Source: Ichthyophonus hoferi
Lineage: Eukaryota; Opisthokonta; Ichthyosporea; Ichthyophonida; Ichthyophonidae
Direction of reading: 5' to 3'
NCBI GenBank assembly: GCA_002751075.1
Contig: NAOQ01000863.1
Location: 14,376-25,269, forward strand
DNA length: 10,894 bases
Part shown: positions 1 through 6,851 of the stretch, piece by piece
Numbering within the stretch: position 1 is the stretch's first letter
Layout of the letters: every line of letters starts with the position of its first letter
Made by a program: the position numbers and the translations under genes
Notes under the pieces: generated by a model
Databases searched by the model: none
What the model was told of the DNA's origin: nothing
Seen by the model: only the letters and a program-made list of their open reading frames with translations

Positions 1-87
1 ACTATTACTATTACTATTACTATTACTATTACTATTACTATTACTATTACTATTACTATTACTATTATTATTATTATTATTATTATT
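1..87. repeat. ACTATT hexanucleotide and ATT trinucleotide microsatellite
   Basis: Roughly ten near-perfect ACTATT units run from the window edge to about base 63 and pass into an ATT run up to about base 87. Degenerate ATTACC/ATTCCT-like units continue to about 165. The array is cut by the window start, so its full length is unknown. It lies in the intron that precedes the first visible SUGCT exon. Confidence 0.95.
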
Positions 88-179
88 GCTATTACTATCA
101 ATATTAATATTATTACTATTACCATTACCATTCCTATTACTGTTCCTATGTTCCTATTGCTTTTACTATACATATCTAC

Positions 180-347
180 TCTTTAACTCTATATTCACCA
201 CATTTTATTCTTATCCCTCTCCGCTCTACACTAACCAACCCCTGTACGCCTCCTTTCTTCCTCTTTCCCACCCAACCCCCTCTCTTCTATTCCTTTCATC
301 TTTTCTCATATCCCTACCCCTCTATCCCTCTCCAACCCTTCCTCCAG
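180..347 (+). other. C/T-rich intron end and splice acceptor of SUGCT
   Basis: A long pyrimidine-rich tract, with many CCCTCTCC and CTTTCC-like stretches, ends in CCTCCAG at 341-347, directly before the first recognisable SUGCT codons. This is a strong polypyrimidine tract plus AG acceptor. An open frame that crosses the tract (86-373) is an artefact of pyrimidine-only codons: it reads only Leu, Ser, Pro and Phe, and it is out of frame with the exon. Confidence 0.8.
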
Positions 348-597
348 ATATCAGCCCTAGTCAACCTAGGTAGTAACTACCTTACTGCAGGCCTTATAGC
401 TAGACGCTGGGGCACTGCCCATGAGAGTATAGTCCCCTACCAGGCCTTCAGAACTACCGACGGCCACTTGTTGGTAGCTGCGGTTAACAACCCTCAGTTT
501 ATCACCCTGTGCCAGAGAATGGGGTTGGAAACCTTAAGTAATGATCCTCGATATATTAATAGCTCATTAAGAGTGGAGTATAGAAAGGAGTTGATAG
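348..597 (+). CDS. SUGCT: SUGCT, internal exon (CoA-transferase family III)
   Basis: This exon encodes part of the C-terminal half of succinate/hydroxymethylglutarate CoA-transferase, a mitochondrial enzyme that moves CoA from succinyl-CoA to dicarboxylic acids such as glutarate. Translation from 348 gives ISALVNLGSNYLTAGL, then [21 protein letters not shown], the family signature seen in animal SUGCT as [21 protein letters not shown]. It continues with AAVNNPQF, a match to GAGNNQQF, and SLRVEYRKELI, a match to HLRVHNRKELI. The exon starts after a CCTCCAG acceptor and ends before a GTCAGT donor, leaving one base (G) of a split codon. That base is completed by AT at the start of the next exon to give Asp. 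It is 250 nt long and GC-richer than its surroundings. The catalytic Asp region lies in upstream exons outside the window. Confidence 0.96.
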
Positions 598-759
598 GTC
601 AGTGGTCATTGATCAGTACGTTTGTATTGCATTTGATATATGTATGACTAAATGTATATCTATACCGATAGGCCTATTGATGCTTATCTACTCATAAGTA
701 TATTTGTAGTTTATTACCTTGCTTTCTCAATAGTGCTCTGGGTTTTGCTTGATACTCTA

Positions 760-915
760 TACTATATATAACAATATACAAAATTTATAATACTATGTAC
801 TATGTACTATACTATACCATATACAATCTATCATATACTATATACTATATAATATAAACTATACTATGCTATATATTATATATTATATACTATATCCCAT
901 ATTCAATACTTTATA
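760..915. repeat. Degenerate ACTATA/TATATACT tandem array
   Basis: Short units such as TATACTATATACTATA and TATATTATATATTATA recur with small changes throughout this stretch. There is no fixed period, which fits slippage-driven low-complexity DNA inside a SUGCT intron. Confidence 0.8.
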
Positions 916-1086
916 TATAGTTTACATGTGTATGATAGGATGTATGATAACATTGTGGTATGGTAGAAAGAAAGAGAAAGGTAAAGAGAAACATAGAGAA
1001 GAGTGTATTATTCTCCTATGTGAATAACGTTGATGTAAAAACAAAAGAATCAGTATAGTATTATAAAGGAGACATAGTCAGGTAAC

Positions 1087-1180
1087 ATAGTATATTATCT
1101 AGTATCTAACATAGTATCTGGTATAGTGTTTAGTATATAGTATCTAGCATAACATCTAGTATATAATATATAATATTTAT
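1087..1180. repeat. Degenerate TAGTATCTAG-like tandem units
   Basis: The motif AGTATCTAG and close variants (AGTATCTGG, AGTATATAG, ACATCTAG) recur about every 10-20 bases. This is an old, imperfect minisatellite-like array inside the intron. Confidence 0.65.
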
Positions 1181-1329
1181 ACTACCATTGAGTATCATGT
1201 ATGTAAATATAACACATTAGTCCATCATTATTAAAAGATTAAAGAGGATTTTACAACCCTATAGACCCATAGGGCAACTTATATATCTAGCATATCCTAG
1301 CTAACACAATCAAGCTATATTATATCTAG

Positions 1330-1448
1330 ATACTCTTGAACGTGTATTTGTAAAGAAATCAACTAGCCAATGGTTGGATTTGTTTAAGGGCAGCAACGTA
1401 CCTACTTCCTCTATTAACAATATAGAGCAAGCCTTAAACCACCCGCAG
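1330..1448 (+). CDS. SUGCT: SUGCT, internal exon
   Basis: After the split Asp codon the exon reads DTLERVFVKKSTSQWLDLF, then KGSNVPTSSINNIEQALNHPQ. This aligns without gaps to the animal SUGCT segment [29 protein letters not shown]. The W-L-x-x-F and G-x-x-VP-x-x-x-INN positions are the conserved ones in CoA-transferase family III. The acceptor is TATCTAG and the donor is GTATGA, immediately after the CAG codon. The exon is 119 nt long and ends in phase 0. The polypyrimidine tract before it is weak, but frame and homology fix the start. Confidence 0.96.
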
Positions 1449-1469
1449 GTATGATCTATACCTTTACTA

Positions 1470-1580
1470 TCTATCCCTCTACCTATTTACCTACCTAAAT
1501 ACCTACCTACCTACTTATCTACTTTTATATCTACCTACCTATCTACCACTTTACCTACCTACCTACATACCTGCTTATAT
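1470..1580. repeat. CTAC tetranucleotide microsatellite
   Basis: CTAC/CTAT units recur with interruptions such as AAATAC and TTATAT. The array sits exactly between an exon end and its decayed duplicate, so it may have grown at the duplication junction. Confidence 0.9.
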
Positions 1581-1590
1581 ATATACCTAA

Positions 1591-1650
1591 CCTCCACTAT
1601 TGGCAACATATCACAAGCCTTGAACAACCTTCTGGTATGGTCTATAACTT
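1591..1650 (+). pseudogene. Decayed partial copy of SUGCT exon end plus donor
   Basis: This segment resembles 1405-1466, the last 40-odd bases of the preceding exon and the start of its intron, shifted by 186 bases. Reading in the same frame gives TIGNISQALNNLL followed by GTATGGTCTATAA. The true exon reads SINNIEQALNHPQ followed by GTATGATCTATAC. The copy lacks the 5' part of the exon and has no acceptor directly before it; a CTAC repeat sits there instead. It is most likely a non-functional tandem duplicate. Use as a cryptic exon cannot be excluded, because the donor survives. Confidence 0.8.
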
Positions 1651-1880
1651 TTTTATCAATATTATTATTCTTTCTATTATTTCCATTCTTTGTATTTGCC
1701 AAATACTCCTTTCATCTCGCTTGCCTTACTTTGCCTTTCAAACACTATATCTACTAATATTTACTATTGAATTATCATATGTTTTTATAACATATATTAT
1801 CATACACTAGTATATAACATGAATGTGGAATGTTCCATGTATTGCTATATGCTGCATTACTAGGGCTTAGAAGGTCAGCC

Positions 1881-2082
1881 CAGCTGCGTTTAGATCCAAA
1901 TATAAGCACATTCTTCCTATTATTATTGTTGTTATTATTATTATTATTAGTATTATTACTATTACTATTACTACTATTATTCTGATTATTGTTATTATTA
2001 CTACTCCTATTATTATTACTATTATTATTATTATTATTATTACTACTATATATCGTTGGGCTCTAAGTCTACAACGCAGCTG
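1881..2082. repeat. Inverted repeat flanking an ATT microsatellite
   Basis: CAGCTGCGT at 1881-1889 is the exact reverse complement of ACGCAGCTG at 2074-2082. Pairing resumes after a 7-base bulge: TTAGATCCAA at 1890-1899 against TTGGGCTCTAA at 2056-2066. Between the arms is an ATT/ACT trinucleotide array (about 1917-2046). It could be a short terminal-inverted-repeat element whose centre has become a microsatellite, or a fold-back seeded by slippage. Confidence 0.6.
1917..2046. repeat. ATT/ACT trinucleotide microsatellite
   Basis: Long runs of TAT/ATT with ACT, GTT and CCT interruptions. It lies between the two arms of the inverted repeat described separately. Confidence 0.92.
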
Positions 2083-2353
2083 TTATTGTTCATAGAAGGA
2101 CAAATAGTGATTAATCTGTGGTCAAACCAATGATAGTAATAATTAAATTGCTATCGTGTTATTATATTGGCTACCTTTTACTTTTAATTCCATATATTGG
2201 GTATATTAAGACGTTAACAGCTAATAATTAGCTAATAGGAGGGCGGTTGATAATATAATATAATAGTCAGCTTTTAATTATTAATAGTTATTAATTGAAT
2301 TACTATAACGTAATGTAATGTAATATAATGTAATACTATATTTTATAATACAG

Positions 2354-2417
2354 GTTCTTCATAGGAACATGATACAGGAAATTCGTCATCCTAAAATTGG
2401 TCCAATCAAATTGCTCG
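2354..2417 (+). CDS. SUGCT: SUGCT, internal exon (64 nt)
   Basis: After a TATAATACAG acceptor the exon reads VLHRNMIQEIRHPKIGPIKL followed by L. This matches the SUGCT family segment VLHNGLVMEMEHPTVGKISV. The HP-x-x-G motif is the conserved turn seen in family III CoA-transferases near the C terminus. The donor is GTGTGT. One base (G) is left over and pairs with GT at the start of the last exon to encode Gly. Confidence 0.95.
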
Positions 2418-3269
2418 GTGTGTAAATGCGGCTGTTACTGTCCAATGGCATACTTTTCCTAAATAATAGTGGATCAATGACATGAATTAGAGAGGATTAG
2501 ATGTATACTTATTAGATTTGGATATAGTAAATATATCTATGCCATACTATACTCTGTCTTACTATACTATATCATAGATAAATATTGTGATCAGGACATA
2601 GCAGTGTGTATGTTTGCATGCACATATATATATACCAAAATAATATATTATAATAAAACACAATATAACAGAATACAATATCATATACAATCTTATCCTG
2701 CAATATAATGTAAAATAATACAATACAATATAATATAGTCATATAGACTATTTTAACATATAATATTATGCAATATAATACACGGCAATATATTATAATC
2801 TCATATGCTATCATCTCATCTAGCAATATAATATTAACGAAAGGTGCTAGTATACTTATTTTCAATTTTCTTTTTATATACCCATACATGACACTAAACA
2901 CTATACACTATTCCATAACATAACGTCAATATGACAACATATTTATTCTTATACCCAATTTGTATATATCTTCTTACCACTTTTTTGTCTCTATCTTTTT
3001 CCCTTTTTCTTATCTATTTACTTCAATATCTATCTCTCTTTGCTAATGTCGGGTAGTGCCAATGTAATATAATATCATGGTAGAAGAGAAAACAATATAA
3101 TGAGATATAATATAATATACTTATAATACATTGTAATATATTACAATATACAATCATATAATATGTTAAAATAAAATAATATAAAATAATATAATATAAT
3201 ATAATATATATGATCTAATCTACTACATACTAGACCTTATTAACTGATCGACTGGCCTAAACTATACAG
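2418..3269 (+). other. SUGCT intron, 852 nt, AATAT pentamer-rich
   Basis: The intron starts GTGTGT and ends ACTATACAG. Most of 2560-3210 is AT low-complexity DNA. A 109-codon minus-strand open frame over 2572-2901 is made of Ile, Tyr and Leu codons from the repeat and is not credible as a gene. Confidence 0.85.
2630..3210. repeat. Degenerate AATAT/ATACA pentanucleotide array
   Basis: Units such as AATAT, ATACA and AATAA recur with a period near five. The cleanest block is ATAATATAATATAATATA near 3178-3208. A T/C-rich interlude interrupts the array at about 2940-3050. The same pentamer family occurs at 6284-6316. Confidence 0.8.
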
Positions 3270-3418
3270 GTCCCCCTGTGAAATTCAGTAAGAATCACCC
3301 CTCCATACGAACTGCACCCCCTTTACTAGGCCAGCATACCAATGACGTTTTAAAGTCTATATTAGGCTATACTGATCAACAAATTATAGAGCTTAAAAAG
3401 AGCCATGTGGTGTTATAA
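3270..3418 (+). CDS. SUGCT: SUGCT, terminal exon with stop
   Basis: After the split Gly codon the exon reads PPVKFSKNHPSIRTAPPLLG, then QHTNDVLKSILGYTDQQIIE and LKKSHVVL before TAA at 3416-3418. PPLLGQHT is the hallmark C-terminal motif of SUGCT-type CoA-transferases, and the rest aligns to THILKEVLRYDDRAIGELLSAGVV. The four visible exons give 193 residues, a little under half of a typical protein of about 440. The C terminus ends where the family's does, so this end looks intact. AATAAA lies 104 bases past the stop. Confidence 0.97.
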
Positions 3419-3521
3419 TGTTATACTACTCTACTATAGGCCTATGTATCGATATATATAGTTACATAGTGATGTAATTCTACACCAGTCAGGATAGCCA
3501 TTTAAAATTAAATTGTAGTGC

Positions 3522-3527
3522 AATAAA
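3522..3527 (+). promoter_or_regulatory. Poly(A) signal of SUGCT (proximal)
   Basis: A canonical AATAAA lies about 100 bases after the SUGCT stop codon and before the duplicated 3' segment. It is the best candidate for the main 3' end. Confidence 0.65.
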
Positions 3528-3572
3528 TGCATTAACATCTCTTATCTACTGTGGGTTGTATGTAGTTATTAT

Positions 3573-3737
3573 TAACGTTTATATTAGGCTACACTAATTA
3601 GCAAATCTTTGCAATTAAAAAGACACACGTGGTGTTTTAATGTTATAATGTTATATTACTCTACCGCAGTTCTATATATATATATAACTACATAATGAGC
3701 TAAGTATATAATAATCAGGATAGACATTTAAATTAAT
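3573..3737 (+). pseudogene. Tandem decayed copy of SUGCT last-exon end and 3' UTR
   Basis: This stretch repeats 3344-3511 at an offset of about 222-229 bases. Both copies share TATATTAGGCTA, then a TTAAAAAGA block, GTGGTGTT, AATGTTATA, TTACTCTA, a run of TATA, and AGGATAG-CATTTAAA. Read in the exon frame, the copy gives SILGYTN, a stop, then QIFAIKKTHVVF and a stop; the true exon gives SILGYTDQQIIELKKSHVVL. It is therefore a dead duplicate. The offset varies because of small insertions and deletions, so it is not recent. Confidence 0.88.
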
Positions 3738-3740
3738 AAA
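3735..3740 (+). promoter_or_regulatory. Possible distal poly(A) signal
   Basis: AATAAA lies at the end of the duplicated 3' UTR copy. If the proximal site is bypassed, the dead duplicate would form an extended SUGCT 3' UTR. Confidence 0.4.
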
Positions 3741-4129
3741 GGAACCCACTCACAAATACGCAGCATAGTAGCAAATATATAAAGGCACTCGTAGCAAACG
3801 CAAACCTTGGTATTTAATTATATGTATGTAATAATCATGTTGTTATTGTAATCTCTCTTCCACCATTAGCACTTTTATATGATAATTGGTGTTTAGAAGT
3901 CAGAGATCTACCTATTAACATTAAGTAGTGATAATAGTTATTAGTTACATTGTAATATAACACCCCTTACTGATTGAATTGGTATTGATGTGATGATAAA
4001 AACGTACACTACTAATTTATAACCCATAATTTTGATTAAAAAACCTTTATGTATCCCTCCATTACATTTAGTTATACGATACACACACCGAACTCCCCAC
4101 TCAAACCTCGGTTAATAGAATGAGCATGA
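3741..4129. other. Intergenic stretch, nothing recognised
   Basis: AT-rich sequence without an open frame, splice pattern or repeat array that I can support. Short motifs recur but none stands out. Confidence 0.5.
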
Positions 4130-4152
4130 TATAGAACTATCTATTTTGGTCA

Positions 4153-4219
4153 GGCAATGCTACAAAGCAACAACGGGCCTGTTGCTTGTAGTACGAAAGT
4201 AGGGGCGTTTCTCACTGCC
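4153..4219. other. GC-richer patch with nested stems (possible structured RNA)
   Basis: CTAC (4160-4163) and AAGCAACA (4165-4172) pair perfectly with TGTTGCTT (4180-4187) and GTAG (4188-4191). This makes a 12-bp stem with one bulged A and a 7-base ACGGGCC loop. Immediately after it, TAC-GAAA-GTA (4192-4201) forms a 3-bp stem closed by a GAAA tetraloop. GGCA (4153-4156) can pair with TGCC (4216-4219) to close the set. The patch is much less AT-rich than its flanks. Short frames are open on both strands (+ 4130-4255 and a minus counterpart), so a small exon is the alternative. No RNA family is recognised. Confidence 0.45.
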
Positions 4220-4527
4220 ATAGTTCCTTCATTCTCCAATTTGAAGCATGTGTAAACTGTTACAGTGATTCCCCCTTTAAAACTTTTTATTGGAATATAA
4301 TATATTCTATTTAATTATTTTCATGAATCAACCAAATAGTAAAGATTATCTATCAAACCTAGGTAGTAATGATTTATATAAAGATTAATTTCTGTATGCA
4401 AATTGCATTATAGATATACACTTTAGTTCAAATTTAGTATGACCACTTAGCATGTTTAGAATCGTATAGATTAATCCGTTTGTGTTTGAGATGGGGGTTC
4501 CAGTTTAATTTATCCTGTAGTCTACCA

Positions 4528-4568
4528 CCTTATTTACACCATTGTTGGTGTAACGGCTTTAAATAAGG
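4528..4568. other. Bulged hairpin
   Basis: CCTTATTTACACCA (4528-4541) pairs with TGGTGTAA (4546-4553) around a TTGT tetraloop. Its outer half pairs with AATAAGG (4562-4568) after an unpaired CGGCTTT segment. The total is about 14 bp with one 3' bulge. It lies about 310 bases after the structured patch, and its function is unknown. Confidence 0.5.
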
Positions 4569-4658
4569 GCAGAGTATGTTTCCACTTTTTTTTCTCTCTA
4601 TTTCTCAACCTATAGTTTTGGTTATGTCATAAGTAGTAATCCTAAAGTTAACTATTTT

Positions 4659-4886
4659 ATGGAGATTTTAAACAGTCTTGGATATCAAATTGGTAAATCA
4701 ACACGTAAGCGTCTACACTTTTTTAAAATACACTACTATTACTATTGTTCTCAATTAATTGATCTTTACAATCTCATATTCATATTCATATGCATTACCC
4801 CTGAATACATGAAGGCAGATCAAGTTCTAATAAAAGTAAACACCAAACAAGATAGTGTCGAGCATAAAAAGTATTTTCTTGTTTAA
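4659..4886 (+). CDS. Doubtful 75-codon open frame
   Basis: An ATG-initiated frame begins MEILNSLGYQIGKSTRKRLH. It has a hydrophobic stretch around residues 31-46 (SQLIDLYNLIFIFICI) and a charged C-terminal part ending HKKYFLV before TAA. I recognise no family. Codons in the middle are AT-run codons that arise by chance in this DNA, while the last 28 residues look more protein-like. A GTAAATC at 4692-4698 could be a splice donor, so the ends could be exons of a small gene. No promoter or poly(A) signal supports it clearly. Confidence 0.25.
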   Translation: MEILNSLGYQIGKSTRKRLHFFKIHYYYYCSQLIDLYNLIFIFICITPEYMKADQVLIKVNTKQDSVEHKKYFLV

Positions 4887-5085
4887 ATAACCATTCTTCA
4901 AACTGTATGGAGGCTCTACACTTAGATAAAAATGTAATACACTGTCCAAAGTTAAGATGAAGACTGCGCGTTAAACGTAACTTAGATACATTTTATCTTG
5001 AAGAAATACCAACTTACGAGGTGTTTTAACGTGCACCCTTGCATACACGGAGTACAGAATGCTAAGATATTTTCTAATTTTTGTC

Positions 5086-5335
5086 TTAATTCTGGTCATT
5101 TGATGAAGAATTGCTATTCAAAAAAGTTTTAGATACTAATTTGCTATCAGTGGAGGATGATTCCACTTGACTATTCATAGACGTTGAACTTTTGGAAGAA
5201 GAAGGAGGGTCGCAGAATATAGTTGAATTCCTGCTCGGAATGACCATGCTGTTTGAAGTCCCACCCAATTTACTTGTATCCGTCAAAAGAATATTATTAT
5301 TTTTTTTTCTATTACGGAGGAGAGAAGGATGGTCT
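5086..5335 (-). CDS. Unidentified Ser-rich terminal exon candidate
   Basis: On the minus strand a frame of over 80 codons stays open from 5334 down to TAA at 5086-5088. It has no ATG at its start, and it follows a pyrimidine-containing CCTAAG that could be a splice acceptor (exon from 5335). The peptide starts HPSLLRNRKKNNNILLTD, passes through PSRNSTIFCDPPSSSKSST and ends KTFLNSNSSSNDQN. It is a low-complexity Ser/Asn-rich tail of the type common at protein C termini, with varied codons rather than one repeated triplet. A nine-A run (minus strand) lies near the 5' end. No family is recognised, and no upstream exon or nearby AATAAA could be fixed. Confidence 0.35.
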
Positions 5336-5864
5336 TAGGTGGTAAATTAAAAGTGCGTTTAGAGCTCTTTCTGTTTAAAAATGCCTTAAATGACGTAACA
5401 AAAAGTATAACAATAAACAATTCTCAAACTAAGATTTTAAAAGATTTATTCATAATTTTTTGGTCCTTGATAATGGACAGAGTTGGTGTTGCATAGTTTC
5501 GGTCAAACTAATGACCTGTCAATAAACTGGATATGGTCCTAACAACAACTTAGCTAAGCAATTGGGTCTACACCTAAATACCTGTGTACGAATGTTCTAT
5601 ATTAAATGTGGTTCCCTGCAGTTGGATCTATTGGTAAAATACGACTGAGCCTCGGGCCAATTGGTATACTAATCTAATTGTACCAAGCTAAATTTTATCA
5701 GATAAAATATCTATTTATAAGTATGGCTTTGATCATTGTCCAGTAAACTTTAGCTCTAAGTGAATAAAGCCGGGTAAAATCACCCAATAAAACAGCGCAC
5801 TACGTAGTTTACTTTGTACTCAATGAAGTAACTAAATTTAATTACTAGCCTAATATAACTATGA

Positions 5865-5928
5865 TTAATAAACAAGTCATTCAAAGTTAAGGACCACTCT
5901 ATAAGGTTAACAAAAGTAGGAGAGCGCA
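5865..5928 (+). CDS. Unidentified gene, candidate internal exon
   Basis: The frame is open from 5865 and reads FKVKDHSIRLTKVGER, ending with one leftover base (A) before a perfect consensus donor, GTAAGT at 5929-5934. The next exon at 5977 begins with two bases that complete the codon, so phase is kept across a 48-nt intron. The true 5' boundary is not clear, and I give the limit of the open frame. The product is unknown. Support comes from donor quality, phase match and sequence complexity only. Confidence 0.42.
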
Positions 5929-5976
5929 GTAAGTTGGGCAGGAAGGTGTTTTAACCTTCTATTTATAGCGATTCAG

Positions 5977-6135
5977 AGTTAAGAGCGGACCCTATTGCCA
6001 GTCTAACCAGAGACACTTCAATACAACCCCTGATTGGAGCCCCCGGTCCTGTGGACAAGTCACCACCAACCATATATTGCTATAAAAGTCAACCAAGATA
6101 TATATATTACAACGAGGGCTGTGTACATACCGAAG
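5977..6135 (+). CDS. Unidentified gene, candidate internal exon
   Basis: After TTCAG the frame reads LRADPIASLTRDTSIQPLIG, then APGPVDKSPPTIYCYKSQPR and YIYYNEGCVHTE. Codons are varied and GC-richer (GCG, GCC, CCC, GGT, GTG) than the flanking AT-rich DNA. The exon ends before a weaker GTTATA donor, leaving G in phase 1. An intron of 90 nt then joins it in phase to 6226. A competing frame over 6034-6225 reads through part of this stretch but ends inside the polypyrimidine acceptor, so I regard it as a shadow. The Pro-rich and Tyr-rich segments suggest an extracellular or linker region, which is speculation. Confidence 0.45.
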
Positions 6136-6225
6136 GTTATATTTGAACTAGCCATGTCATGTATAATATGGCACTCCAATCGAAGGCCAGAATATACAAA
6201 TATTATCACGTTTTCCTCTGTTTAG

Positions 6226-6269
6226 GAATCTGTTTCACCAGTGCAGCCAGTGCAGCACAATCAGCTTAG
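6226..6269 (+). CDS. Unidentified gene, candidate terminal exon
   Basis: The acceptor is excellent: CACGTTTTCCTCTGTTTAG, ending at 6225. In phase with the previous exon it reads GICFTSAASAAQSA and stops at TAG 6267-6269. An alternative phase reads ESVSPVQPVQHNQLS with TAA at 6271-6273. A tandem CCAGTGCAG pair occupies most of the exon. AATAAA follows at 6429-6434, about 160 bases on, supporting a gene end here. Confidence 0.42.
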
Positions 6270-6283
6270 TTAATGTACATGAA

Positions 6284-6316
6284 TGCATATTATATTATAT
6301 TATATTATACTATAAT
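6284..6316. repeat. ATTAT pentanucleotide run inside a palindromic frame
   Basis: Four to five ATTAT units are bracketed by AATGCAT on the left and ATGCATT on the right, so the array sits in a fold-back. The unit is the same as in the last SUGCT intron. Confidence 0.75.
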
Positions 6317-6428
6317 GCATTATTTTATACGGGATAGGATGTCCAGTTTATTCTAAGTCCAAATAGTACATAATTTATTTATATTATTACTGTTTGCATA
6401 TAATTACTAATCAAAAAGTTTACTTTCC

Positions 6429-6434
6429 AATAAA
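6429..6434 (+). promoter_or_regulatory. Possible poly(A) signal
   Basis: AATAAA lies downstream of the candidate terminal exon at 6226. The hexamer is frequent by chance in AT-rich DNA, so this is only supporting evidence. Confidence 0.35.
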
Positions 6435-6496
6435 AACAGAGTATTAATGAAATAGTTCTGCAAAGCAGAAGGGGTTCATGAATCAAAATAAAGTTG

Positions 6497-6530
6497 CATT
6501 GACTATTCAAGGACATTGACTATACAAGGA
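6497..6530. repeat. Two tandem 17-bp direct repeats
   Basis: CATTGACTATTCAAGGA at 6497-6513 is followed directly by CATTGACTATACAAGGA at 6514-6530, with one mismatch. It is a small recent tandem duplication. Confidence 0.9.
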
Positions 6531-6851
6531 TTGATTAATAAAATTAAGTATTTTATTTATAAATACAAGAGAAAATATCACTTGGTCTTACATCTTAACT
6601 CATTTTTCATTTTAGCTAGACATAAGTAAATTTTTACATAAAGTATAAAGGTATAGCTATTCAATTATGTCAGAGTAGATACCCCTCAATGGCAGAAAGT
6701 GTTGACATATTTCACCTACTACAAGTTTTAGATTTATAATTTATGATGTTTTGCACGAAAACGCTTATCGTGTATAGTTCATGTTGCATTGTACCTCTAA
6801 ATATAGAGTAGAGTTTACAACAAGGTATCAAAGGAAACTAGAGTTAAATAT

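Larger units (their letters stand above)
598..1329 (+). other. SUGCT intron, 732 nt, repeat-filled
   Basis: The intron starts with GTCAGT and ends with TATCTAG. It contains an ACTATAT-type degenerate array at about 760-915, a purine-rich run at about 964-1003 and TAGTATCTAG-like units at about 1087-1165. I see no other gene in it. The boundaries are fixed by the phase agreement of the flanking exons and by the unbroken match to the SUGCT family across the junction (KELI then DTLERVF). Confidence 0.85.
1449..2353 (+). other. SUGCT intron, 905 nt, with exon fragment and microsatellites
   Basis: The intron begins GTATGA and ends TACAG. In order it holds a CTAC microsatellite (about 1470-1580), a decayed copy of the preceding exon's end (1591-1650), an inverted repeat around an ATT microsatellite (1881-2082) and TAATG/TAATA pentamers (about 2305-2345). 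I see no independent gene. Confidence 0.85.

Noticed and set aside
86-373. 95-codon + strand open frame, Leu/Ser/Pro/Phe-rich
   Set aside because: It is a reading of the pyrimidine-rich intron end and runs out of frame into the SUGCT exon; the composition is a by-product of C/T codons.
2572-2901. 109-codon minus-strand open frame
   Set aside because: It lies in AATAT-type low-complexity DNA inside a SUGCT intron; Ile/Tyr/Leu codons come from the repeat.
4192-4201. GAAA between short stems as part of a hammerhead ribozyme
   Set aside because: The CTGATGA core expected upstream is absent on either strand nearby.
4355-4369. 14-base match AACCTAGGTAGTAA shared with the SUGCT exon at 362-375
   Set aside because: It tempts one to call another exon duplicate (both read NLGSN), but the flanks do not match and a 14-base hit between AT-rich segments is near chance level.
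6034-6225. 63-codon + strand frame starting at TTG
   Set aside because: It has no ATG, overlaps a more coding-like frame at 5977-6135 and ends within a polypyrimidine splice acceptor.
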